From positions 443,449 to 507,448 of the forward strand of contig CAWKIV010000013.1 in assembly GCA_963849885.1 (NCBI GenBank): 64,000 nt of DNA. Reading direction: 5' to 3'. Both the position numbers and the translations under genes were made by a program. The stretch is from CADCTP01 sp963849885. Lineage in GTDB: Bacteria > Actinomycetota > Actinomycetes > Mycobacteriales > CADCTP01. The notes beneath the pieces were generated by a model. That model was given only the letters and a program-made list of their open reading frames with translations. It ran no database searches and was not told the origin of the DNA. Position 1 is the first letter of the stretch. Every line of letters starts with the position of its first letter. Below, piece after piece: positions 50,072 through 59,417 of the stretch.

Positions 50072-51697
50072 TCAGTCGACGGTGACGACCACCGAGTGCC
50101 AGCCGGTCGAGCCGCTCGGGAACGGGCGGGCCCGCTGGTCGGTCTGCGTCTGTCCACTTCGGTCGGTGGCGCGCACGGTCAGGGTGTGCGACCCCGGGGT
50201 GGCGTCCCACTCCAGGACCCACTGCACCCACAGGTCGGTGGACGGGGCGGCGGCCAGCCGGGCCGGCCGCCACTCGCCGTCGTCCACCCGCACCTCGACC
50301 CGCTCGATGCCGCGGTGCTGCGCCCAGGCGACGCCGGCCACCGCGACCCGGCCGGCCGGCACGGTGGCGAACGGCTTCGGCACGTCGATCCGGGACGCCG
50401 TCCGGATCGGCGCCCGGTCCGCCCACTGCCGCTGCACCCAGTACGCCCGCTCGGCGGCGAACGTGGTCAGCTCCAGGTCCACCACCCACTTGGTGGCGGA
50501 GACGTAGCCGTACAGGCCGGGCACCACCATCCGGACCGGGAAGCCGTGCTCCAGCGGCAGCGGCTCGCCGTTCATCGCGACCGCCAGCATCGCGTCCCGG
50601 CCGTCCAGCACCACCGCCGTCGGGGTGCCGATGGTCATGCCGTCCGAGGAGGTGGACAGCAGCTGGTCGGCCCCGGGCCGGACGCCCGCCTCGGCCAGCA
50701 GCGGCGCCAGCGGCGCGCCGAGCCACCGGGCGGTGCCGGCGAGCTTGCCGCCCACCTCGTTGGAGACGCAGGTGAGCGTGATGTCCCGCTCGATCAGCGG
50801 GCGGGCGAGCAGGTCCTGGTAGTCCAGCTCCAGCTCCCGGTCGACCAGGCCGTGCACGCGCAGCGTCCAGCTGTCGGCCGGCACCTGCGGCACCACCAGC
50901 GCGGTGTCGACCCGGTAGAAGTCCCGGTTCGGCGTCACGAACGGGTCCAGGCCGCGGACCCCGGCCTGGACGCCGGCCGGCAGCGCCGGGGCCGGCCGGG
51001 CCGGGGCCGGCAGCCGGACCGCCGCCCGGGAGCCGGCCGCGTCGAACCGGGCCCGCCCCAGCGCCCGGCCGCCGGCCGCGGCCAGCCCGGCGAGCACCCC
51101 GAGGCCGGCGCCGGTGACCAGGAAGCCACGCCGGTCCACCCCGGCCGCGCCCTTCCGGTCCACCCGGGCCAGCTCCTCCCGCAAGCCGCCCCGACCCGCC
51201 CCGACCAGCTCCGGCTCGGGCTCCGGCTCCAGCTCCGGCACGGGCCGGTCCAGCCGGCCGAGCAGCAGCCGCAGCGCGCCGGCCGCCGCCACCGCGCCGG
51301 CCACCGACGGCAGCGCGTCGAGGGCACCGGCGCCGGGCCGGCTGACCGCCGCGGCCACGCCGACCAGGCCGAACAGGGCGATCCCGGCGGTGCCGGCCCA
51401 CGGCCGCCGCCGCGCCAGCACCCCGACGACCGCGGCGAAGGCGGCCAGCAGCACCACGATGCCGGCGAGCAGGACCACCTTGTCCCGCTCGCCGAAGGCG
51501 CGGATGGCGAAGTCCTTGACCGCCCGCGGCGTCCGGTCCACCACCGCACCGCCGACCGCGACCACCGGCGCGGCCTGCGGCCGGACCGCGGCCGCGGCGA
51601 GCTCGCCGACGCCGACCGCGACCGCGGCGGCGAGCAGGCCGGCCACCGCCCCGGGGCCGAGGCGGGCGAGGCGAGCGAGCCGTGACGAAGACTCCAC
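50072..51697 (-). CDS. Membrane-anchored molybdopterin-dependent oxidoreductase (sulfite oxidase-like)
   Basis: A 541-residue protein with about four membrane helices in the first 170 residues, then RRGFLVTGAGLGVLAGLAAA as another hydrophobic stretch resembling a twin-arginine-like start. The catalytic domain starts near residue 240 (TPNRDFYRVDTALVVPQVPA). The molybdenum cysteine is C310 in DITLTCVSNEVGGKLAGTA. An Ig-like dimerisation domain ends the protein (EVRVDDGEWRPARLA). It oxidises sulfite or reduces oxidised methionine-type substrates. GTG 51697 is tentative. With the fasciclin gene it may form an envelope protein operon. Confidence 0.85.
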   Translation of the reverse strand: MESSSRLARLARLGPGAVAGLLAAAVAVGVGELAAAAVRPQAAPVVAVGGAVVDRTPRAVKDFAIRAFGERDKVVLLAGIVVLLAAFAAVVGVLARRRPWAGTAGIALFGLVGVAAAVSRPGAGALDALPSVAGAVAAAGALRLLLGRLDRPVPELEPEPEPELVGAGRGGLREELARVDRKGAAGVDRRGFLVTGAGLGVLAGLAAAGGRALGRARFDAAGSRAAVRLPAPARPAPALPAGVQAGVRGLDPFVTPNRDFYRVDTALVVPQVPADSWTLRVHGLVDRELELDYQDLLARPLIERDITLTCVSNEVGGKLAGTARWLGAPLAPLLAEAGVRPGADQLLSTSSDGMTIGTPTAVVLDGRDAMLAVAMNGEPLPLEHGFPVRMVVPGLYGYVSATKWVVDLELTTFAAERAYWVQRQWADRAPIRTASRIDVPKPFATVPAGRVAVAGVAWAQHRGIERVEVRVDDGEWRPARLAAAPSTDLWVQWVLEWDATPGSHTLTVRATDRSGQTQTDQRARPFPSGSTGWHSVVVTVD

Positions 51698-51907
51698 GCA
51701 GCGTCTTCGGCACCGGCGGCCGCCCGGTTCCGCGTCATCGGCCGGCCGGCGCCGGGTCTCCTCCGTACGGTGGACCCGCCCGGTCGGCGAGGGGTGATCG
51801 GTGCGGGCCCACCCGGCCGCCGCGAGTCGGGCCGCGGGCCCGCCCCCTCGGCTAGGGTCGCCCGAGCGCGCCGACCGCTGCGGCCGGCGCCGGGGAGGTG
51901 GCGCGGC

Positions 51908-52303
51908 ATGGACCAGGAAGGCGCTCGCGCGGTCCTGCAGCACTACTTCGACTGCAGTGCCGCCGGTGACGAGGACCGGGCGCACGAGATGTACCTGGAC
52001 GACGCGGTCCTGGAGTTCCCGCAGTCCGGCGAGCGTTTCGAGGGCGTGCCCAACTTCCGCGAGTGGCGGGCGGGCTACCCGGCCGACGTGGAGTTCGAGA
52101 TCCGCCGGGTACGCGGCGGCGGGGACGTCTGGACCATGGAGGTCGCGGTCCGCTACGACCGCGGGCCGTGGAACTTCGGCGTCAGCATCCACGAGTTCCG
52201 CGGCGACAAGATCGCCAAGGAGACGATCTACTACGCGGAGCCGTTCGAGGCGCCGGAGTGGCGGGCCCGCTGGCGCGCCGCCCCGCCCCCGCCGGCCCCC
52301 TGA
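51908..52303 (+). CDS. NTF2-like (SnoaL-like) domain protein
   Basis: A 131-residue protein with the cone-shaped NTF2 fold. It has LQHYFDCSAAGDEDRAHEMY, LEFPQSGERFEGVPNFREWR, and VSIHEFRGDKIAKETIYYAE. Such proteins are often hydrolases, isomerases or binding proteins; the active residues cannot be assigned here. ATG 51908 follows GGGGAGGTGGCGCGGC. The gene stands between the sulfite oxidase-like gene (divergent) and a ScyD/E-type gene in the same direction 106 bases on. Confidence 0.82.
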   Translation: MDQEGARAVLQHYFDCSAAGDEDRAHEMYLDDAVLEFPQSGERFEGVPNFREWRAGYPADVEFEIRRVRGGGDVWTMEVAVRYDRGPWNFGVSIHEFRGDKIAKETIYYAEPFEAPEWRARWRAAPPPPAP

Positions 52304-52409
52304 GCCGGACCACCCGCACCGGCGTGATGGTGGCGCCGGGTCGACCGCCCGTGGCGGGATCCGGCATTTTCCCGATGTGGGGATCGCGCGGGGTCCCGAC
52401 CATCGGGTC

Positions 52410-53411
52410 ATGACAGCTGATCCTCGGCCGCACCGCCGCCCTCCGGCCCGCGCCCTCCTGCTCGCGGCCGCGCTGACCGCACTCACCGTGCCGTCCGCCG
52501 CTTCCGCCGCGGCGTCGCCGGCCATCCCGGCGCCTCAGACCCGGCTGCTGGTCTCCGGCTTGGAGGGCGCTGTGGGCAGCACGGTGGGCCCGGATGGCGC
52601 GCTCTACGTCGCCGAGAGCGCCGCCGGCCGGATCGCGCGGGTCGATCCGAGGACCGGACGGCGTACGACATTCGCGGGCGGTCTGCCGAGGCGGGTCCTC
52701 GACACCGGTGGGGCGATGGACGTCGCCTTCCTCGGTCGCCGGGCGTACGTGCTGGTCACCCTGGTCGGCCCCGAAGTCGGGGGAGGCGCCGTCGACGGCA
52801 TCTACCGGGTCGACGGACCGGGTCAGGTCACCGTCGTGGCCGACATCGGGGCCTGGGCCGTTGCCCATCCGCCGGTCCCGGCGTACTTCGTCCCGACCGG
52901 GGTGCAGTACGCCCTGCAGTCCTACCGGGGCGGCTTCCTCGTCGCCGACGGCCACCACAACCGCCTGCTGCGGGTCACGCTGGACGGGGAGGTCGCGGAG
53001 CTGGCCGCGTTCCCCAACGTGGTTCCGACCGGCATCGCGACCGCCGGCAGGTCCGTCTACCTGGCGCAGGCAGGTCCGGTGCCGCACGAGCCGGGCGACG
53101 GCAAAGTCGTCAGGGTGGACCCGCGGTCCGGGCGGGCCGTCGAGGTGGCGTCGGGCGCGCCGCTGCTGGTGGACGTCGAGATCGGCCCGGGCCACCGGCT
53201 CTATGCTCTCTCCCAGGGCCACTTCACCCCCGGCAACCCGGAGGGCTCCCCGGCGGACCCCGGCACCGGCGCGCTGGTGCGGGTCGGCCGCGACGGCACC
53301 CTGACGCCCGTCGCCGGCAGGCTCGACCGCCCGACATCGCTCGAGTTCGTCCGCGGCCGCGCGTTCGTCGTCACCCTCACCGGGGAGATCTGGACGGTCG
53401 ACTCCTGCTGA
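52410..53411 (+). CDS. ScyD/ScyE-family secreted beta-propeller protein
   Basis: A 333-residue exported protein. Signal peptide of about 32 residues (ARALLLAAALTALTVPSAAS). Then a repeated six-bladed-type propeller pattern: GPDGALYVAESAAGRIARVD, PRTGRRTTFAGGL, FVPTGVQYALQSYRGGFLVA, DGHHNRLLRVTLDGEVAELA, GHRLYALSQGHFTPGN. This is the ScyD/ScyE type, known from scytonemin gene clusters but widespread in actinobacteria without a known role. ATG 52410. It ends at TGA 53411. Confidence 0.82.
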   Translation: MTADPRPHRRPPARALLLAAALTALTVPSAASAAASPAIPAPQTRLLVSGLEGAVGSTVGPDGALYVAESAAGRIARVDPRTGRRTTFAGGLPRRVLDTGGAMDVAFLGRRAYVLVTLVGPEVGGGAVDGIYRVDGPGQVTVVADIGAWAVAHPPVPAYFVPTGVQYALQSYRGGFLVADGHHNRLLRVTLDGEVAELAAFPNVVPTGIATAGRSVYLAQAGPVPHEPGDGKVVRVDPRSGRAVEVASGAPLLVDVEIGPGHRLYALSQGHFTPGNPEGSPADPGTGALVRVGRDGTLTPVAGRLDRPTSLEFVRGRAFVVTLTGEIWTVDSC

Positions 53412-53494
53412 GCCGACCGCCGTCGACGGTCAAGCGGGGCGTTCCTGCTGCTAGCATCCGGCCGAACCTCCTGTCAGGCAGAAGGTTTGCGCCG

Positions 53495-55994
53495 ATGGCC
53501 GAGAATTCTCCTCACGATCGTGGTCGGGATCCGGCCGACGGGAAGCGGCCGGTCTGGATCGGCCGCCCACCGGCGTACTTGACTCCCCTGGTCGGGCGGG
53601 AGCGAGAGGCGGCGCACGTTCGGTCGCTCGTGCTCGATCCGGCCGCCCGGCTGACGACGCTCACCGGACCCGGCGGTGTCGGCAAGACCCGGCTCGCCGT
53701 CGAGGTCGTGGCGAATCTCGACTCGGGCTTCGACGAAGTCGCGTTCGTGGACTTCGCGCCCGTCCGCGACCACGACCGGGTCGTGCCGAGGATCGCCGAG
53801 TCGCTCGGCGTCGAGGAGTCCCCCGGCCAGCCCGCCGCCGCACTCGTCCGCGCTCTCGGTCAGCGGAAACTGCTGCTGGTGCTGGACAACTTCGAGCACG
53901 TCCTCGCGGCTGGGCCGGTTCTGGTCGAGATATTGGGCGGCTGCCCAGGCGTCACGCTGCTGGTCACCAGCCGGACGCTGCTGCGGGTCTCCGGCGAGCA
54001 CGTCGTCGGCGTTCCGCCCCTGGCCCTCCCTGACCCTGTCGCGTCGCCGGCGGCCGGAGCGTTGGCCGGGTACGCGGCCGTCCGTCTCTTCGTCGAGCGG
54101 TCTGCGGCGGTGAGCCCGGCCTTCGCGCTCACCGAGGAGAACGCCAGCACGGTGGCGCGGATCTGCCGGGGCCTGGACGGACTGCCCCTGGCGATCGAGC
54201 TGGCGGCGGCCCGCATGACCGTGCTGACCCCGCAGGCGTTGCTGGACCGGCTCGACCGCCGGCTCGCGCTGCTCACCGACGGCGCGCGAGACGTCCCGGA
54301 ACGGCTGCGGACCATGCGAGCCGGGATCGCGTGGAGCTACGACCTGCTCTCCGCCTCCGAGAAGGCGCTGTTCCAGCGGCTGGCGGTCTTCGCCGGCGGG
54401 TTCGGGCTGGCCGCGGCCGAGTTCGTGTGTCCCGGCGAGACGATCCGCGTCCATCGACACGCTCGCCGCTCTCGTCGACCAGAGCCTGGTGCAGCGGACC
54501 ACTCCGGACGGCGTCGATCCGCGCTTCGCCATGCTGGAGTTGATCGGCGAGTTCGCCTTGGAACGGCTCGTGGACAGCGGCGACGAGCCGGAGGCCAGGC
54601 GCCGCCACGCCGACTGGTTCCGCCGGCTCGCGGAGGGCGCCGAGCCAGGCCTGCGCGGCCCGGACCAGCAGGAGTGGGGGGACAGGCTGGAAGCCGACCT
54701 CGACAACGTGCGGGCCGCGCTGGACTGGAGCACGAGCGCTTCCGCGACGGACGAGGACGCCGCGGTCGGCCTGAGGTTGGCCGGCGCGCTGTGGTACTTC
54801 TGGTTCCAGCGGGGTCTGCCCGGAGAGGGACGCCGCTGGCTCACCCGTGCTCTCGCCGGTGTCGGCACCGCCGGACCCGATCGCGCCCAGGCGCTGCTCG
54901 GGGCGGGCACGCTGGCCTGGCGGCAGGGCGACTTCGCAGCCGCCCGGGTCCACCTGGACGACAGCATCGCACTGTGGCGGGACGCCGCCGCCGACGGCCG
55001 CGGCCACGCAGAGGCCCTGCACGTCCTCGGACATGTGGAGTTCGACCAGCGGGACTACGCGGCCGCCCAGGCGCTGTTCGAGAAGAGCCTGGCAACGTAC
55101 CAACTGGCGGCGGACACGCCGGGAAGCCTGCCGTTGATGGCCGACCTCGGCCTGGTGGCCTACCACCTGGGGGCCTATGAGGTGGCCGGCACGGTGTACG
55201 AGGAGAGCCTGGCGGAGTTCCGCCGGCACGGCCTGAAGGACCGGGTCGCCGGCGCGCTCAACGTGCTGGGCGACCTGGCCCGGCTCGCCGGCGACCAGGA
55301 CCGGGCGGCCGCCCTGTTCGGCGAGAGCCTGGAACTGTGGCGCGAGCTGCGCGGCACGCCGGGAATCGCCTCCGCCTTGCACAAGCTTGGGCAGGTGAAG
55401 CGCGCCACCGGAGACCTGGCGGCGGCGCGGGCCTGCTTCGTGCAGAGCCTCGGCCTCCAGCAGGACCTGGGCAATGCCCAGGGAGTGGCGGAGTGCCTGG
55501 CCGGGCTCGGCGGGACGATCGCGTCGGCGGGCCGGCCCGACCGGGCGGCCCGGATCTTCGCCGCCACCGCCGCACTCCTCGACAAGATCGGCGTCCCGCT
55601 GGCTCCCGCCGATCAAGCCGCCATGGAGCGCGACATCACAGCGGCCCGGAAGCGACTGGGCGCTCAGGAGTGGGAGTCGGCGTGGACGACGGGACACGCG
55701 CTGTCGTCGGACCAGGCCGTCGAGCTCGCCGTCGCCGACGACATCGGCGGCTCACCGATCCCGCGGGCGACCGGGACCGGAGCCGGCGCGGCCCTGTCCC
55801 GGCGGGAGCGTGAGGTGACCGCGCTCATCGCCCGCGGTCTGTCCAACCGGGAGATCTCTGCGGCGCTCGTCATCACGGAGAAGACGGTCGGCAGCCATGT
55901 CGAGCACATCATGACCAAGCTGGGCCTGCGGTCGCGCACCCGCGTCGCCGTCTGGGCGATCGAGCACGGCGTGGCCGGCGGCAAGGCGGACTGA
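53495..55994 (+). CDS. LuxR-family regulator with NB-ARC-like ATPase and TPR repeats, frameshifted
   Basis: About 832 residues when one extra base is ignored. The ATPase has Walker A GPGGVGKTR (58-66) and LLLVLDNFEHVLAAGPVLVE (Walker B), with LLVTSRTLLRVSGEH. TPR-like repeats fill the second half (YAAAQALFEKSLATYQLAAD and others). A LuxR-type HTH ends it (LSRREREVTALIARGLSNRE, ITEKTVGSHVEHIMTKLGL). The frame changes at about 54445-54452, where GVCPGETI joins SIDTLAALVDQSLVQR. Such LAL/AfsR-like regulators control secondary metabolism or stress genes. The downstream alpha/beta hydrolase is a likely target. ATG 53495. Confidence 0.8.
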
Positions 55995-56126
55995 GGCGCC
56001 ATGGGGACTTCTCCCCACGGCGCACCTTCACGGAATCCTCCCGATGCCCCGCCCGGTGAGCCGTTCCTAGCGTCGGTCCCGTCGCCGACCCGTCGGAGGG
56101 CCGGCGCCGGAGACCAGGAGGACACC

Positions 56127-56987
56127 ATGGCGATCCCCGGAGCGGTCTACGACAGCACGGTCCGGACTCACGAAGTCACCGGAGGCGGCGGCGTACGGTT
56201 GCACGTCGAGGAGACCGGCAACCGTGCGGGGCGGCCGGTGCTGTTCCTCCACGGGCTCTCGCAGTCCGGGCTCACGTGGCATCGGCAGATGCAGTCGGAC
56301 CTGACCCGCGACTTCAGGCTGGTGACGCTGGACCTGCGCGGTCACGGAGACTCGGAGCGGCCCGCCGAGGCGTACGGGGACTCGGTCCTGTGGGCCGAGG
56401 ACGTGGCCGCGGTGATCCGGTCGCTCAACCTGGAGCGGCCGATCCTGAGCGGCTGGTCGTACGGCGGGGTCGTCATCGGTGACTACCTCAGCCGCTACGG
56501 CGAGGGCCGGGTCGGTGGAGTCCACCTGGTCGACGCGGTCTGCCGCTTGGGCGAGCCGGTCCTGCCGTTCCTCGGCCCGCGATTCCTCGCCCTGATCCCC
56601 GGCCTCTTCTCCACCGACGCGGAGATGAGCGGAACCGCCCTCCGGGACTTCGGTCGCTTGCTCACACACGAGCCCCTGCCGCAGTCGGAGTCCTGCTGCG
56701 TCCTGGGCATCGCCGCCGCCACGCCGCCCCGCGTGCGCGAGGGTCTGCTCAGCCGGACCCTGAACCACGACCACGTGCTCGCGGAGCTGAGCACGCCCGT
56801 CCTGATCACCCACGGACTCGAGGACGAGGTCGTCCTGCCGTCCATGGGACAGCACAACGCCGGCCTGATCAAGACCGTGCAGACCTCGTACTACGCCGGC
56901 GTCGGCCACGCGCCGTTCTGGGAGGACCCGGACCGCTTCAACGCCGAACTGCGCGCCTTCGCGTCGACGCTGTCGGGCAGCGGGTAG
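56127..56987 (+). CDS. Alpha/beta hydrolase
   Basis: A 286-residue hydrolase. Oxyanion-hole region VLFLHGLSQSGLTWHRQM, LDLRGHGDSERP, nucleophile elbow LSGWSYGGVVIG (S in GWSYGG), and the catalytic His in YYAGVGHAPFWEDP. The acid is likely in ITHGLEDEVV. It resembles haloalkane dehalogenase/epoxide hydrolase/esterase-type proteins; the substrate is unknown. ATG 56127 has AGGAGG 5 bases upstream. It follows the LuxR/ATPase regulator by 133 bases. The region downstream is an IS remnant. Confidence 0.88.
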   Translation: MAIPGAVYDSTVRTHEVTGGGGVRLHVEETGNRAGRPVLFLHGLSQSGLTWHRQMQSDLTRDFRLVTLDLRGHGDSERPAEAYGDSVLWAEDVAAVIRSLNLERPILSGWSYGGVVIGDYLSRYGEGRVGGVHLVDAVCRLGEPVLPFLGPRFLALIPGLFSTDAEMSGTALRDFGRLLTHEPLPQSESCCVLGIAAATPPRVREGLLSRTLNHDHVLAELSTPVLITHGLEDEVVLPSMGQHNAGLIKTVQTSYYAGVGHAPFWEDPDRFNAELRAFASTLSGSG

Positions 56988-57064
56988 GCGGTGGGGATCG
57001 CGCAGAGACCGCCAGCGGCTCGTCCCACCCGGACGGGTGCCGCCAGGTTCATCGCCGCTTGCCG

Positions 57065-58455
57065 CTTGCCGCTGGCCGTCGGCGGACAGTTGGACCGAGC
57101 CGGCGACCAGGGAGACCTCGATGGTCCGGCGGGCCCAGGCCCGTCCGGCCCGGTAGAGCGCGCCGGCGAAGGACACTGCGCCGTTGCGGTCGGCCACTCG
57201 GATCACACTCGGCCCGCCCCGCGGTCGGCGGGTTCGCCGTTGCGTGGGCGGCTGGCGTTCGACACCGGTCTGGTCGGGGCGGCGGCGTTGGACGTGGGTG
57301 GCGACCAGCACGTCGGCGTGCAGGACTTCGACCAGGCCGCCGCTCACGACGACCTCGACCGGTTGGCCGGCGAACACCGGCCCGACCCGGTACCGGAACC
57401 CGGCCAGCGACACGTTGCCGGCCTGGTCCACCCACCGGCTGACCCCCGGCGGCCGGCTGTGCGCTGGCTCGGCCGTCATCGGGCGGTCAGGCTCGGCCAG
57501 CACCTGTTCAGCCACGGCGAGAACCTTGTCCGTGGCGGCCAGCCGGAACCGGTCGACCGGCGGACACATGCCCACGGATTGGTGCGGCCGTTCGGTGTTG
57601 TAGTGGACGACCCAGCCGTCCAGGGCGGCCTGCAGGTCGGCGAGAGTGCCGTACTCGCGGTCGTGTCGGCGGAAGAACTCGGCCCGCATGGTCTTGTGCA
57701 ACCGCTCCACCTTGCCGGTGGTGGTCGGCGAGTACGGGGCGGTGAGCAGGTGCCGGATCCCGTTCTCGGCGCAGATCCGATCGAAGCGCACCGGCCCCGG
57801 CCCAAGCCCGAACCTCGCGGTGAACACCTTGCCGTTATCGGTGAGGATCTGCTCGGGCACCCCATGCGTGCTCAGCGCCTGCGCCAGCGCCGCGCACACC
57901 GGCCCGGCGGTGGCCCGGGCGACCACGCGAGCGCACACGATGAACCGGGAGTGGTCATCGATGCCGGTGACCACCTTCACCTCACTGCCGTCGGACAGGT
58001 GGACTCCACCCATCACGTCCATCTGCCACAGCTCCATCGCCCGGCCCCGCTCCCACCGCCGGAAGTCGCTGCGCTTCCGCCGTCGCTTGACCGGATCCAG
58101 CAGGCCGTTACGGACCAGCGCCCGATACACACGTCGACCGCCCCGGCACCGGGGCGAGACCCTCCCGGGCCAGCTGGTGGCGGATCCGGTCCGGCCCCCA
58201 GTCCCGGTGCTCCCACCGCAGCCCGATCACCCGCACCTCCACCCGGGCCGGCATCTGATGCGGACACGACCCCGGACGCGACGACCGATCGACCAGATTG
58301 GCCAGCCCACCGTCGGCGGCATACCGGGCCAGCCACCGGTGCACCGTCTGCCGGGCCACCCCATACCGGCGGGCCACCACCGTCACCGGCGCCCCGTCAA
58401 GCACCTCCAGCACCGCCCGATACCGCTGCTCGGCCACGCCCAGCTCCACCAGCAC
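57065..58455 (-). pseudogene. IS481-family transposase, frameshifted and truncated at the C-terminus
   Basis: The first frame (from 58455) gives the HTH part: VVARRYGVARQTVHRWLARY, VDRSSRPGSCPHQMPARVEV. The second frame, from about 58130, gives YRALVRNGLLDPVKRRRKRS and the DDE domain: first D in LWQMDVMGGVHL, second D in ILTDNGKVFTARFG, E in SPTTTGKVERLHKTMRAEFF. The break is at TCGACGTGTGTATCGG, where one T or G seems extra. A C-terminal beta domain occurs twice (VSRWVDQAGNVSLAGFRYRV; VIRVADRNGAVSFAGALYRA). The ending after SVQLSADG is not family-like. Not functional. Confidence 0.82.
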
Positions 58456-58532
58456 GCCCGGCTCCCTCCGCCGCCGCGAACGGCGACAGCGAAGAAGCCC
58501 ACCCAGAAACGATCAACGACCGGCCGCCGGGT

Positions 58533-58608
58533 GTCACACACCAACCGGAACACCTGTCACACACCTACCGGAACCGCGTCCCGCAACTGTCACCCAGCAA
58601 CCGGAACC
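58533..58608 (+). repeat. Three direct 20-bp repeats at the IS481-type end
   Basis: TGTCACACACCAACCGGAAC (58533-58552), TGTCACACACCTACCGGAAC (58556-58575) and TGTCACCCAGCAACCGGAAC (58589-58608). The TGT start and closeness to a transposase start suggest transposase-binding repeats. Confidence 0.85.
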
Positions 58609-58724
58609 CTGGTGACCACCATGAACCGGAGACGCACACAAGAAATGAATGGGCTCCCTCGGCTCAACTGAGACCGGGACGACAAGGCGGGTCCGTCGGG
58701 GAGGACGAACCCGCAGGTCAGGGG

Positions 58725-58769
58725 TGGAGCCGCCTGTCGGAATCGAACCGACGACCTATTCATTGCGAG
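58725..58769 (-). other. 3'-half tRNA fragment (integration-site scar)
   Basis: On the minus strand it reads from the anticodon loop CTCGCAA through the T-arm GTCGGTTCGATTCCGAC to the acceptor end GGCGGCTCCA. This is the 3' half of a tRNA close to actinobacterial tRNA-Thr(CGT), with one change (C for T) in the anticodon. The matching 5' half is not found at 58770-58850. Tyrosine integrases commonly use just this half as attachment site, so it is likely an att scar. Confidence 0.8.
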
Positions 58770-58977
58770 CCAGCCGCCCCCACGTCCGCCCACGTCCTCC
58801 GACGTACGAAAACGGCTGGTCAACGGCCCACCACGGACGCCGGCGTACACCGGCTGACGGACGTGAACTGAGACCAGAACTGAGACCACGCGACGATCTT
58901 GAAGAGGGCCCTCGGGTGTCCGCACGTGGCTGTGGGCGGGCCGGACGGCCCGCCCACACTGCGGCTGAGGTTCCGGA

Positions 58978-59382
58978 TCACTGCACCCAGTCCGGTGAGG
59001 TTACGCCGTGCGCGACGGTGTTGCCCGCCTCGTCGGCGCCCGCGCCGCGTGGGACGCAGTCGGTGCCGGTGGGACCGCTGCGGCGGTTCGGCGCGAAGTA
59101 GAGGCAGAAACCGCCGTCGGCGATCGGGGCCGCGTACGCCTCGTGTTCGTCGATCACGCCGATCCGTACCGCCTGCCCGGCGTCGACCTCATGACCGCCG
59201 GAGCCGTTCAGCCTGGCGAAGACCTGCTTGACCCCGGCTGGCGCGGCGGAGAACATGCCCGCCGCGGCGGCGACCGCGGTGGTGCCGCAGACCAGCGCCG
59301 CCGCGGCGACCAGCGCTAGCCGCGTGCGGGTGGGTCGCGGCCGCGGACGACGCCGGTCACCCGGGCGCGAGAACCTGATCAT
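58978..59382 (-). CDS. Secreted or membrane-anchored hypothetical protein
   Basis: A 134-residue protein not recognised as a known family. An Arg/Pro-rich start (RFSRPGDRRRPRPRPTRTR) precedes a hydrophobic segment LALVAAAALVCGTTAVAAAA, either an anchor or a late signal peptide. The outside part has ARLNGSGGHEVDAGQAVRIG, GVIDEHEAYAAPIADGGFCL, and two cysteines (FCLYF; TDCVP). ATG 59382 lies 36 bases from the divergent sigma factor gene, so the two may be regulated together. Its ending DWVQ sits beside the IS/tRNA scar. Confidence 0.65.
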   Translation of the reverse strand: MIRFSRPGDRRRPRPRPTRTRLALVAAAALVCGTTAVAAAAGMFSAAPAGVKQVFARLNGSGGHEVDAGQAVRIGVIDEHEAYAAPIADGGFCLYFAPNRRSGPTGTDCVPRGAGADEAGNTVAHGVTSPDWVQ

Positions 59383-59417
59383 GGTGGGCCGTCGTCTGTC
59401 CGGGTGTGAAGGGCAGG

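Larger units (their letters stand above)
57060..58610 (-). mobile_element. Truncated IS481-family insertion element
   Basis: The stretch holds a broken DDE transposase gene (58455 to about 57065) and, beyond its 5' end, three direct repeats of a 20-bp end-like motif (58533-58608). The transposase's 3' end runs out of family similarity near 57065 without a stop and reads on, antisense into the hydrolase gene. So one end of the element is missing. No target-site duplication can be found. Confidence 0.75.
58456..58977. other. Gene-poor scar: IS end repeats, tRNA fragment and short repeats
   Basis: The 522 bases between the transposase start and the secreted protein gene hold no supported gene. 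They contain the three 20-bp IS end repeats, a 3'-half tRNA sequence, and three copies of AACTGAGACC (58665-58674, 58866-58875, 58878-58887). ORFs across it read SESNRRPIH-type peptides, which are only translations of the tRNA piece. Confidence 0.7.

Noticed and set aside
58725..58769. Complete tRNA-Thr gene
   Set aside because: Only the 3' half is present; no D-arm or 5' acceptor strand lies at 58770-58850.
58590..58925. Protein ORFs over the tRNA scar (SESNRRPIH-type peptide)
   Set aside because: These are translations of the tRNA fragment, a known source of false proteins.
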